A stretch of DNA of 64,000 nucleotides from Dipetalonema caudispina. Lineage: Eukaryota; Nematoda; Chromadorea; Rhabditida; Onchocercidae. Of this stretch, positions 53,800-64,000 are shown in pieces. The DNA lies in assembly GCA_013365325.1 (NCBI GenBank), contig JABVXV010000009.1, forward strand, positions 62,001 through 126,000, given 5' to 3'. The position numbers and the translations under genes are program-made. Every line of letters begins with the position of its first letter. The stretch's first letter is position 1. The notes under the pieces are model-generated. The model made no database searches. It saw nothing but the letters and a program-made list of their open reading frames with translations, and had not been told where the DNA came from.

Positions 53800-56700
53800 C
53801 TACGCAGGATAGCTCACGTAGTTCTTATAAGCTTTTTTGCTGATTTTCAAAAGCATCGCACCAAGTTGATTTCCTGGCCCTACTTCCATGAATGTTGGAA
53901 ACTTGAAATTCTGAAATGCAATCAAAGAAATGCTACAATATTCTGTAGGTTAGCCGAAAGCCTGATATTCTTAAATACCTAACTGAGCAAATATAATTTT
54001 CTAGGAATAGCATGAACAATCGATCTACCATTAACCATTTGCTCTTTATTCAAAAATCAAGCAAAACAAGCAAAGAACAATAAGTAACTTAAAGCTTACT
54101 TGATGTTTTGCATGAAGTAATTGTTGGATTTGCTCCCATTTAACTGGTGAACAAACTTGCTTAACGATTGCTTCACGAATTTGTTTCTCTTTGTATATAT
54201 GTAGTTTACCTGTATAATTTGAATAAATATTCATTCGTGGCTGTTGATTAATTCCAACATCTGAAAATAAAAATTTTTTAACTTCTTTTCTATAAGAAAC
54301 GACATCCAGCACTTCAAATGAGCTATTCTCTAAAACTAATCTAATTTCTCCTTAGTAAATATGAAAAACTTAGCTCACAGCACCGTAATCTAACACTTTT
54401 TACAAGGTAGAGCAATTGCAAATATTTTCCCTTAAAAAAATATTAAAATTAAATTCTGAATGAGACTTCGAAAATTATGTTTCAGAATATTAAAGAAACA
54501 AATAAATGAAGAACATATAACTACATGAGCATAATCACAATTTTTTTTTTTTTGAAATTTTACAGCAATAGTTTCTCCTACTTCCGAACGCTTAGTAAAA
54601 CTTGCAATTAATAAGAAGATTATTGAAAGAAACAACAAAATTTGAAACTCTAAACAATGCTGCCAACCTTTCAGAGCACTCTTCAGCGTATTAGCAGCAT
54701 CTTTCATTAAGGTAGTATGAAATGCACCATTTACGCTCAACCTTTTCACCACCTTAAAATACTAACGATAAAAAAATGCAAAAAGAAGAATAGAAGGAAA
54801 TACGAGGAATAGTATATCAATATTCACGTAAAAAAAGACTATTTTTACTTACATTGAGAAAGTTTATTCTTATTTTCAAAAGAATTATTTCTACAAAAAT
54901 ACCTGAAAAAGATATTTCTCTTGATTATTATTCAGAAAATCAATACAATTTTCCGATGCTCCAATGACTTTCACACCACAAAACAAATAATTGGCTACTT
55001 CACATATCGACGGCTCGTTCCTTTCCCTGAAATTCAGGTGCTTTAAATGCTAAATATTTATTTCGAGAAATATTTCGAAGTTTCAATAACTTACTTTAGA
55101 TTTCAGATAGTTAAATTCTACATGGACTGAAAAAATCCGTACTTTAGTTCGATACTAAAATCGAACCATCTATTTCCATAAACAGTGCAGTGAAAAGAAA
55201 TATGAACGAACCAGGCATAAGCTTTGGCGTCTTCCAGTGCATCCTCCAATCGCGTAGCTGCATTTACCCGTATCGTTATCATCCCAGAATGATATCGTAA
55301 ACTACATTCCTGCATAGCTTCTGCGCGGATTTTCACCAATCGAAGAGCTGTATAAAAATTTTAAGTCTGACACTATTTGCAGTAAATTGTTTTGTCATCA
55401 TAAAACTTCAGTCACTAAAAAATGAATTCTAGTGAAAAACAAAAGCTTAAAATGTAAAATGTGTCTGATGTTTGAACTCAGTTTGCACTCCTTCAGCATT
55501 CTATCCACATTCACAACTATATAAACTAAAATTCGATAACATAAGCTAATAAAATGACTTTGACTTCTTCTGTGTTCATTGCAATAAAGGATAAATTGTG
55601 GCGCTATGAAGAATAGAATATAGTTTAAACATATCAATCCTCATCAAACATTAGTTAACAACTTTGATGGTAAAATCAAGAAAAAAAAACAAAACTAAAA
55701 AAGTTAAGTAAATAATAATACTAACAACAACAATTATTACTACCTAAAAATAAATGATATTCATCACTGAATTATCTCAGAAATACATTACAAAACTATA
55801 AGTGATAACTATTTCAAGAAACCAATTAATAATAAGAGCATTAAGGTGACTAATTATATGAAAATAAAGTGATGTAAGTGGAAAAATAATTAAATGAAAC
55901 TTATAGAAATAAGAATGGGCATAAGAATTACACAAAACTTAAAAGTATCCAACCAATCTAGCAAAAAAAAAAACACACATTTAAATGAGAAAAACAAAAA
56001 AATACAGTTATTAAAACAAAACTTACCATCCTCGAAAGAGAGTACTTCAGAAACTACAAATGCAGCATATTCACCAACACTGAAACCAGCTACGTCAGTC
56101 GTGCGAGCACTCAGTGTTTCATTTTCTGCCTTTGCTTTTTCCCAAGCAGCCAACGAACTGACGAAAATAGCTGGTTGACAGTAAATTGTCTGGTCGAGCT
56201 TCGATTTTGGTCCTATTTAGAAAAATGTTTAAAACCAAATTTGAAAGTACAACAACTTTAAAGTGTAACTTGAAAATGTACATATAACTTTACTTTTATT
56301 TTAATAAATCTGCTGCCTACAGATTGTGCTTTGAGCAACCAGAGTTTTAGAGAGATCTAGAAAAATTAAATGAATAATGAAAGTGGAACTAGAACAGTTT
56401 GTTAATCCTATTTTTTTCGAAAAATTTCAACGGTTGCATAGCCAAGCTTTTGACAGAATCAAAATTATTGAATTTTGGGATATTATAATCTTTTAACATA
56501 TAAACCTACCTTCCAAGCACAGTTTTAACAAATCATACTGTAATATTTCCGACGCTTTTTTATAAATATCAATTACTTTGTCGCAATCCATCACCTAAAT
56601 GTATTGAATTGAGACTTCTTTCAACATTTTGACTTTTTATATTTACGCTAAAGCTGAATGTCACAAATTTAGCTACCTTTTTACCCATTCCGACGTGCTG

Positions 56701-57387
56701 AGTTCCTTGACCAGGAAACAAAAGAACCACTTGTTCCTCGATAGGTATTTGACTAAAATCAAGCTTCCCACGGTTGCTTCTCCTGTCGTCAATTTTATTA
56801 TCAACCTTTTTTATGATCTTCGGTGTTTTGTTTTCTAAAAACCGGTGTAACTCCTGAAAGTATACAATGACTTTTACAAAGAAATATACCAGCATAGATA
56901 TCAATCAGAACTAAAGTTTGACGTCGGCGTAACGAAAACAGGAATATATAACTGGATAGCATATATGCACAATTGAACGCAATATAAGGACAATGCAATA
57001 CGGATTCCAAAGTACGAATTTAATCCAATCAAAGACTCAAACCACTCAATTTCATGCTATTTTCATGTGGTTTTGGAAGATGAAAAGGAGACACTTCAGG
57101 GGAGCTAATGAATGACAGACCAATAATCTGCAACAAAATTCAATGAAATGAAACTGAAAAAAAGGCATCACATTCAAAAAAACATCATTAACAACAATTA
57201 AAAAGCTTACCTTCTCCGGAAATGGCAATGAAGTGCATGGATCCACGAAAGATGTCTGTACATCTGCATAAGTTACAGCGTCATCTAACCACTTAACCGG
57301 TTCACCACTACTACTACTCGTAGTTCTTCCCTTACGCCGAACTTGCTTTAATAAATCCAATAAAGAACACTTCCTGAGGAACGCCAT
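53800..57387 (-). CDS. MCAT: Malonyl-CoA:acyl carrier protein transacylase, mitochondrial
   Basis: The nine exons are 57211-57387, 56677-56853, 56510-56594, 56027-56212, 55212-55347, 54903-55026, 54668-54752, 54100-54260 and 53800-53910, for 413 residues with all phases consistent. The enzyme moves malonyl from CoA to acyl carrier protein in mitochondrial type II fatty-acid synthesis. The first exon is arginine- and lysine-rich with serines (MAFLRKCSLLDLLKQVRRKG), typical of a mitochondrial presequence. Then come the N-terminal FPGQGTQHVGMG loop, the nucleophile elbow GFSVG, the KIRAEAMQE block with the malonate-binding arginine, ICEVANYLF, the catalytic histidine motif NGAFHT, SPVKWE, and the closing EVGPGNQLGAML. 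All key residues are present. The ATG directly abuts a TTTCAG acceptor, which fits trans-splicing with no 5' UTR of its own. Confidence 0.95.
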
Positions 57388-58394
57388 CTGAAAGATCTAA
57401 CATGTAATAAGAATTGCGGAACGAACTGTGTCTAGAGCTAGTACATGCATTCAAACTATTGCTCAGTATCGCAAGAATTGAAATTGTAAAAATGTGGCCC
57501 TTGCGATGCAATAATAATGACTGTGCCAAAGTAATCATCGATTCACGAAGATATTATATTGTAATACTTTATTTTACTTAACAAGTATTAAATCTAAGTT
57601 CGGCAAACTGGTAGCTTTTTATCAAAGACAGCACTGACCCTACATTCTCGATTTCTTAAACTCTTGGTAAAACAACTTTTCGGTCCAAACTATTATTATG
57701 TGAATGGTATTCTCAGCGATTTCACCATAACAATTTTATAAAGTAAGACAGTCAAATCAAAGAAAACTTTATCAAAGTTATTAAAAACTACAAATACATG
57801 TTACATACAACAGAAGCCTTTCCCGTGGAAATAGAAACGAATCATGGTGTATCGCAATGACTAGAAAACACTGTACACAGCAAACAAAAGTAATATTAAT
57901 ATCAAATGCATTAATAATATGAAATGTATCGGAGGCATGTTGAAAAGAGGAACCGAATTTAGAATAAAAACGAAGAAATAATTTTTTTTAAATAAAAAGA
58001 TCAAAAAGAAATAATTCGGGGTGCAAAATGTTAAATTTTAAAATGAACAAAAGAAAGAAGAACATTTTCAAAATTGCAACAGCAATATGAATTTGTGTAT
58101 CTGCAACGTTTTTTAAGATTATGAAATCTGTTAAGCGCTCTTGCTGAATTCGAAAAGTTAAGAACATTCGAAGTACAGTTTGTGACGCCCCACTAATAAG
58201 CTTTAAAAAGTTGAAAAAAATCTGAACCGAAAGAAGAAACAATGTTGGATGTACATCAAAAAAGAACGCCATTTCTAATAAGAAAATATCAAATTTCTAT
58301 AATCTAAAAAAATATGACAAGAATCCCGTTCTTTTCACTATGAGATGAACTTATAGCTACTTCAAAAACATTTTTGATATATGATTACATCGGT
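57388..58394. other. Spacer between ADPGK and MCAT
   Basis: About 1 kb between two genes on the same strand. Frames at 57988-58272 are short and A/T-biased, with no splice partners. The spacer is of a size compatible with a nematode operon, and the downstream gene starts at a splice acceptor. Confidence 0.4.
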
Positions 58395-61300
58395 CTACCA
58401 AGAAGAGAAGCGATAAAACTGCGAGAATATAAGCCCAGTAGCTGAGACGGCATCATCAATACCAACTGTTCTGGTTGGGAATTTGCATATTAGCGCAGGA
58501 GTATAGATAAATATAACGTCATTACGCATCCATGAAGCTATGGGCCTGAAACTCATTAGAATAGCCTCTATCGAATATCCAGAGCTGATAGGATAACAAA
58601 AAGCACGTAAACCTGGAAGTAGTTGATTTGCATTTTTCGAAAACTCTGTTTTGTTGAATTGTAAAATCTACAGTACTTCAGATAAGAGTTAAATACAAAA
58701 GAAACCTGTGAGGTTCAAAAACATATTGTTTCCCGACTTCTTTATCAAGCAAATGAGCCTTCGATATTCTCAATTCCAAATTATCCGTATTCAAGTCATT
58801 TGTAATTTTGCAGGATTGACGAGCTGCAACCTTAGCACCTGCTGCTAGACCAGAAGCCAAATTCGACCAATCTGTCCCTTTATAAACCTTAAAAGCATTA
58901 GTAAGTACGTCAACTTATATTCATTACTCAAATTAGAATTAAAGTTGCCTTTAAATTGGAAAGTTAAGACATTTTAGAACTTACGGATGTTCGAAAATAG
59001 TGAAATTTCACATATAACAAACACTATATACCGAAAACTCACCATTAGATGAAAGGTTAAGGAATGGAAGTGTATTCTGGACAATCTATAATGATAATTT
59101 TTTGATTCAGGATCACTACTGTTATGTCCAAATTTCGTCAACAACCAGTACAACATATCGACTACCTCCAATAAAAATTCAGACAATTTTTAGGTGTTGA
59201 GTAGACTTTCATTAATGAAATGTAACAGTACAATCTGCCAACTTGATCCATAGAACTGTTTAATGAAATACTAAAATTTCTGCAAAATCTTAAAAATATC
59301 TCACCTTGTACACGTGTATTGCACCAGGAAACACAGGATAAAGATCTGTATATGGCCCATTCGCAACATGAGAGAAAAACGCTAGCTCCTGTTCGTTCAA
59401 ACCCAATGAATCAACGTGAGGTACGATCTGAATAACAAAAATAATTCTCTTAACAAAATTACACGCGTTCTTTATAACATAAATTAAATATATTCATGAC
59501 AATAAGTGATGATGAGCACATTTCTGTGATCTGTAACATATAATTACAAGTACGGCGCTAAACAAATAACCACTGCTATTAAATGGAACTCGTATATTTA
59601 TCAGTAATATCAGCATGCGTTAGGAAACAAACTACTCGTAGGAGTGAAGAGCGAATAAATTTTATGGTAAAATCATAAATGAAGTCTTAAAGTTAAGAAA
59701 AAACAACGAACTCTATGGAGCACTTCAGCAACATGGTCAGGATTACCCATATTTCCAAGTTGGAAATGAATAGGAATATTGTGTTTTACTTGTAACAAAC
59801 TTCGCTTAATTAAGCGAAGTTTCTCCATTCGCATTTCCTTGTTCTGCAATGACCAAATTATATTAAAGAGAATGTGCAAGTACAGAAAAGATGAAATTAA
59901 CATCGAAATCATTGGATAACTAAAATTTCAAAGTTTGTGGTAAAACTGATATGACCAAACAAAATCACCTGGTTTTGCAGAAGATGAACACCAGCTAAAA
60001 TGACCAGATCAGGATTAAACTGACTTATCGCCTTGAAAAACATTTCAATCACAACGGCACTGCCACTAAATAATAAGATATCGAAAGCAAAGAATTACAG
60101 TCGTAAATAAAGTAAGACAAACCGAAAAGGATCTGGATATCGGAAAGCCCTTAATCGTTTCTCGGGACCTGGCTCAGAAAAACAATGTTTTCAGTACGAA
60201 AACCAAAATTTTGCTAGATTTTTTTTTCGAACGCACCTATACTCATCGTGCGAAGTAATGAAACGTGAAGAAGCTGGTGCTACATATTCGTCGAGAATTT
60301 CACCTTGTTTGTATTCTATAATTACATGTAACTCATCCTTTACGATACGAGTCGAATTCGTACGAACTATTGATGGATGAAGTAAGACCTGACTTCGAGG
60401 TCCAATAGGCCCAACCAAGTATGCCTGAAATATATAGAAGAGCGGTGGGAATCAGCAAAAAGTTGATTTTCTTGTTGTAGAAGCTATTCAGGTAAGTTGA
60501 CAGTCATGAAAATTCCACGAAAACAGAAAATTCCATACCGTTAGGATACTTTCTGAACAAAAAAGATAACTATTTCATTTTAAAAAGACTTAATTACTTT
60601 CGGGAAATGTAGCTATGTATAACTTACAGTAGTTCTTGGAAAAGAAGTAGCTATCTTTTGAGCCATCAAAGCCGCATTCCCACCAATGTAATGATGAGGT
60701 CGATGACGAGGTTCACTGGCGAACTGTACAAGTGTTTGAAACATTTTCGGATCTGATACGTGTCTAGAATTAGTATATGAATTGAAAAATTTCAATTTCA
60801 GGAGATCTCACAGGTAAAAGTAGAACAATAGCAACAGCTTGAACATAAAATTTTGTCAAGCTTCGATAGAAAATCACCTTTCGGCAGCAGCCCCTCGCGA
60901 AAAGAAGTAAGCGAAAGTTTCATACAAATCGTTAACATTGCTGATCACCTAAAAAAACTTCACTTCGACTAAAAATTTACCATTGTTCTGCTCCTTTTAT
61001 GCACTACTTCATATTGGTTAGGATGTTCGCCAGTTTTTAACTTTCCAATATGAGTACTATGAGCCTAGAAAGAGTATTTTATTCATTCGACCTGCAATGC
61101 CCAGAAGTTATGGAGAAATTACAACTTCTTAAAATACAAAATGTTTAGCACCTCAAACTATATCATTGTTTAGCAAGCAATGATAGGACAGCGTTGATGA
61201 GTTAAGAGCTCAAATCAAAAACAGTATGAAAAATTATGCTAAATGTGACAACTTCGTGGTCCTTGCGATGGGCAAAAGTGCCATTTATACGTTCCAATAG

Positions 61301-61746
61301 GCTCGTCCCGGTAACAACCATATCAACGTTGCAGTTAATCCTGGAAACTTCAAAAACTTTAGGTAAGAAGTTGGATAACTAGTGGAGATCATTTTCAATA
61401 AATATTAACACGCTTAAAGTGAAACTAAAGAATGAAAGATAGGAAAACCTTAGATCCAAGAGCACGAATGCTCAGAATTTAGAATTGTGGTTTTTAAGCA
61501 TTTCAGAAAAATATGAAGATCCAGTAAGTTGAGAAAAGTAAGAACAAACCCGATTACTACTCGTCGGAAAAGCATCGTCGGCTGAGTAATCACTCTATCC
61601 CATGCTAGCATTACAGCTTGCTCTACTGAATAAGACTGTTTTCGATGCTGTTCATTGAAATAGCTGTACAACCATGGCACCACGGCAAAGACTAACGACA
61701 TGTGCAATAGTTGATTGTAAGGTGTATTCCACCACAATATTTTCAT
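58395..61746 (-). CDS. ADPGK: ADP-dependent glucokinase
   Basis: There are thirteen exons: 61550-61746, 61253-61340, 60981-61064, 60878-60949, 60628-60763, 60237-60424, 60123-60172, 59969-60065, 59712-59843, 59305-59427, 59043-59165, 58706-58887 and 58395-58584, for about 553 residues (human is near 497). The enzyme phosphorylates glucose with ADP, and the family is ER-associated. A hydrophobic segment at residues 14-30 (LHMSLVFAVVPWLYSYF) fits an N-terminal anchor. Family blocks: HYIGGNAALMAQK, LVGPIGP, VIIEYKQGE, RFITSHDEY, FNPDLVILAGVH, IPIHFQLGNM, SLGLNEQELAF, RIHFHSLTFH, LAAGAKVAARQSC and YTPALICKFPTRTVG. The catalytic GXGD motif reads GIDD. Exon 3 (84 bases, phase 0 both sides) is not matched by the human protein. 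Exon 4 changes frame at a five-A run (60900-60904): one base too many. The exon 6/7 junction is not fully resolved, needing a weaker donor at 60234 or a different acceptor. Confidence 0.93.
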
Positions 61747-61769
61747 TCCCAATTAATCCCTACAATCAT
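61743..61769 (-). promoter_or_regulatory. Upstream ORF abutting a splice acceptor, overlapping the ADPGK start
   Basis: A TTTTTTAG acceptor ends at 61770. The very next base begins an ATG (61767-61769) with an eight-codon frame. Its TGA stop overlaps the ADPGK start as ATGA (61746-61743). If the message is trans-spliced at this site, the first AUG belongs to the short frame, and ADPGK would be translated by reinitiation or leaky scanning. Confidence 0.5.
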
Positions 61770-61771
61770 CT

Positions 61772-63657
61772 AAAAAATCCAAAAAAGAAGAAACATTAGT
61801 TTAATTAGCAATCGAAGTAGTAAAATTAATGTTCCAACACATGCATACCTAATTTCTATTTTTTATTCAGAGGAATAGTCTACTATAAAAATCATTCGTC
61901 GGATGTGGAATCTGCAAATTAACAATTATCTCAGAATTGAAACGGCGCAGGGACAAAATCGGAAATCATATGTTGTAGTATCAAACTTTGTTATAAATCT
62001 TTATTTATCTTCAAACGTTACTTCAGCCAGAATGGAATTCCCCTATCATATTGATTCCGGATTATTTCCAATGAATTAATGAACTGTTATAATGGCTACA
62101 AAACTGTTATCTAACAAGCGATGTTTACTTGTCTTCTAGTGATTCCCATTTCACGCTAATACTTTTCATACAGCTTATTTTCACCAAGAACAACCTATAA
62201 AGTACAATGATTCAAACATTTCAAACGTTCGAAATCACAACAAATTCACGATCCCAACATTGAAATGCAAGAGTACAACAATTTAGAAAAATTTTTTAGA
62301 ATGTTACACACCTTCCCTTAATCACAGCTGTTCTTTCCATTTTAAATTTTCACTACCCTTCAATTTTTCACTACTCCATTTTTCTCAATTACTTCTTTTA
62401 CTAATCCATTTGAGTCTTTCCATATACTAATACATTTAGTCCACAAGAAATACCAAGATCTGAACTTTTAAAACAAAACTAAAGCAATTAAGAAGCTGAA
62501 AAATCAAGCAAAAATTTTTATTATTAAAACTACTGGAACATTTCGAACAATTTGCAATAAAAATCTCGAAATCCATTTTATAACAGAAGATGAACTAATA
62601 GCAAAAAAACGAACGAATAAAAACAAAGCATCTGTTCTTTCAGATGTCATTAAGGGAGTAGCAAATGACAGAAAGATGCATCATATGATGTTCACACAGA
62701 TAGGCAGCGAGCAAAAACTAAATATATGAACAAATTTAAATTAAAATAAACACTTTAACATGGTAGGCATGATAACGTAGATGAGGGCTGTAAGGCTGAA
62801 AGAGAGACATAATAGTTAATGTATATAGTAATTAGAAATCATAACAAGGTTTGAAATGCCCTCTCGGCTTTCCACGAATTCCCAAACTTTATGCACTTCC
62901 AAACTCAAGTGGAGCACCTCTTCTGTTAACATGCGGCACATCAAGAAGTCAAAAATCTAACCCACAAGAAATTTCAAGAAAAAAAATAACCATTAAAAAA
63001 GTGGAAACAAACGACACATACGTTAATAACCGAAATAAATTTTTAAATCTTGAAATCAACTTCGAGGTATTTCCCATAAATTAGTTATTATATCGTTGTT
63101 ATTATATCGTTTTTCTTCCTCAAATAAATCTTTCTTCTGTCAAAGTCTATTTCTGCAAAGGAGAAAAAAACAGAAGAATTAAATCGAGACTTTCATGAAG
63201 TTTTTAACTAATTCCAAAGGAAGAAAGAGATTTGAACTCGACGGAAATTTCAACTTTATTATTTGTTTGGTTAAGATACCACGAATTTTTTGAATTTTTA
63301 CTTTTCAAAGAAAACTTTCAAAAAATCACTTCCTTTGCAGTTAATATTTTTAATGAATTTATGTTGGGACGAAGTTTGGTGTTTTAAGCAATACCGAAAA
63401 ATTTTACATGCCTCAATTTCATGCCTCTTACCTTTTGCCTTATTCTACTGCCTACCTCTGTCATTGCCCTTCCCTTTTTTTACCTGGTCATCCTACAAAA
63501 AACTTTACGGTGAAAACTTTCACAATAATTTTAGCGATCTCCACAACAGAAAATACATGTGCAAATAGTGATACATTAAATACCTAAACTCGAACTAAAT
63601 AGTATAAAATAACAACGTTACTGTGCATTTTTGGAACATAAATTTGAAATAAATTAC
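61772..63657. other. Probable intron or spacer upstream of ADPGK
   Basis: About 1.9 kb separates ADPGK from the last certain exon of the right-edge gene. It should contain that gene's terminal exon. Two in-phase candidates exist on the minus strand: one with acceptor just above 62197 (reading VVLGENKLYEKY, stop) and one with acceptor just above 62790 (reading PYSPHLRYHAYHVKVF and a few more residues). I cannot choose between them. Confidence 0.35.
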
Positions 63658-63945
63658 CTTATGATAGTCAACTTTTGAACGACTAATTTTCATTTTCTTT
63701 GCCCTTGGTTCGACATTCGACGATCTCCCTACATTCGAACTGCGTCGCATGGACAATTCTCTGGAATAGATTTTTCATCCAAAGTGTTATTGAAGGATAG
63801 TGTCAAAACAGAGAATCTGAATACATTGCTTACCTTGTAATATCTGACTCGGCACTGATGCTGATTCCGGAAGACGGGCTTTTGATGTTTGAGCCTTTCT
63901 TGAGAATGGATTCGCGATTAACAAGTTCCGTAACTGTTGGTAAAG
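63658..63945 (-). CDS. Unidentified gene, two internal exons at the right edge
   Basis: The exons at 63834-63945 and 63658-63760 join in phase 2, and both have good acceptors and donors (GTAAGC and GTAATT). They encode about 71 residues rich in serine and basic residues: LPTVTELVNRESILKKG, then SPSSGISISAESDITR, then a cluster RRSSNVGRSSN and a lysine-rich AKKMKISRSK that looks like a nuclear localisation signal. I do not recognise the family. The 5' part lies beyond the window and the last exon is uncertain. It is upstream of ADPGK on the same strand. Confidence 0.55.
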
Positions 63946-64000
63946 CTAAATTTGAACGAATAAAGACACAAATAAGAGTATGCTGAAATTTTGTGATTTT

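Noticed and set aside
61747..61752. Starting ADPGK two codons earlier at a TTG
   Set aside because: A TTG start has no support; the ATG at 61746 is the first in-frame one and sits right at the end of the upstream ORF.
1..64000. CRISPR arrays, insertion sequences, rRNA or tRNA genes
   Set aside because: No spaced direct repeats, no transposase-like frame, and no sequence with a clear tRNA B-box or rRNA core was seen by eye; a covariance-model search would be needed to exclude small RNA genes.

Overview
The window is AT-rich, intron-rich eukaryotic DNA. Short introns with TTTCAG-type acceptors, several start codons placed directly behind an unpaired acceptor (as in spliced-leader trans-splicing), a patched-related first exon and a CPG4-type cysteine-rich secreted protein all point to a nematode, most likely a parasitic spirurid/filarial type. 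That taxon call is inference. No gene here lies in one long ORF; the models were built by hand from reading frame, splice signals and remembered family motifs.

Layout. 1-4.2 kb: non-coding with many long A/T runs. 4.2-7.7 kb (+): small four-membrane-segment protein. 9.06-13.16 kb (-): DONSON replication protein. 13.2-16.9 kb: non-coding. 16.9-17.1 kb (+): first exon of a patched-related (PTR) gene. 17.2-17.8 kb: pentanucleotide array broken by exactly 100 N. 17.8-28.35 kb (-): N-terminal half of the RalGAP beta subunit, cut off at the gap. 29.56-32.48 kb (-): unrecognised 258-residue protein. 36.4-43.65 kb (-): secreted MBLAC1/SWIP-10-type metallo-beta-lactamase-fold protein whose metal motifs are degenerate. 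43.7-50.1 kb: non-coding with simple repeats. 50.1-53.69 kb (+): CPG4-like secreted, probably GPI-anchored protein. 53.8-57.39 kb (-): mitochondrial malonyl-CoA:ACP transacylase (MCAT). 58.4-61.75 kb (-): ADP-dependent glucokinase (ADPGK). 63.66 kb to the right edge (-): 3' part of an unidentified gene.

The genes are mostly housekeeping (DNA replication, small-GTPase control, mitochondrial fatty-acid synthesis, glycolysis) mixed with nematode-type surface or secreted proteins. ADPGK and MCAT are co-oriented about 1 kb apart and both look trans-spliced, so they could share an operon. The most notable points are: a gap that truncates two convergent genes; two single-base homopolymer frameshifts in otherwise intact conserved genes; a pseudo-metallo-beta-lactamase; an altered GXGD motif in ADPGK; and upstream ORFs that start at the trans-splice acceptor and overlap the main start codon.
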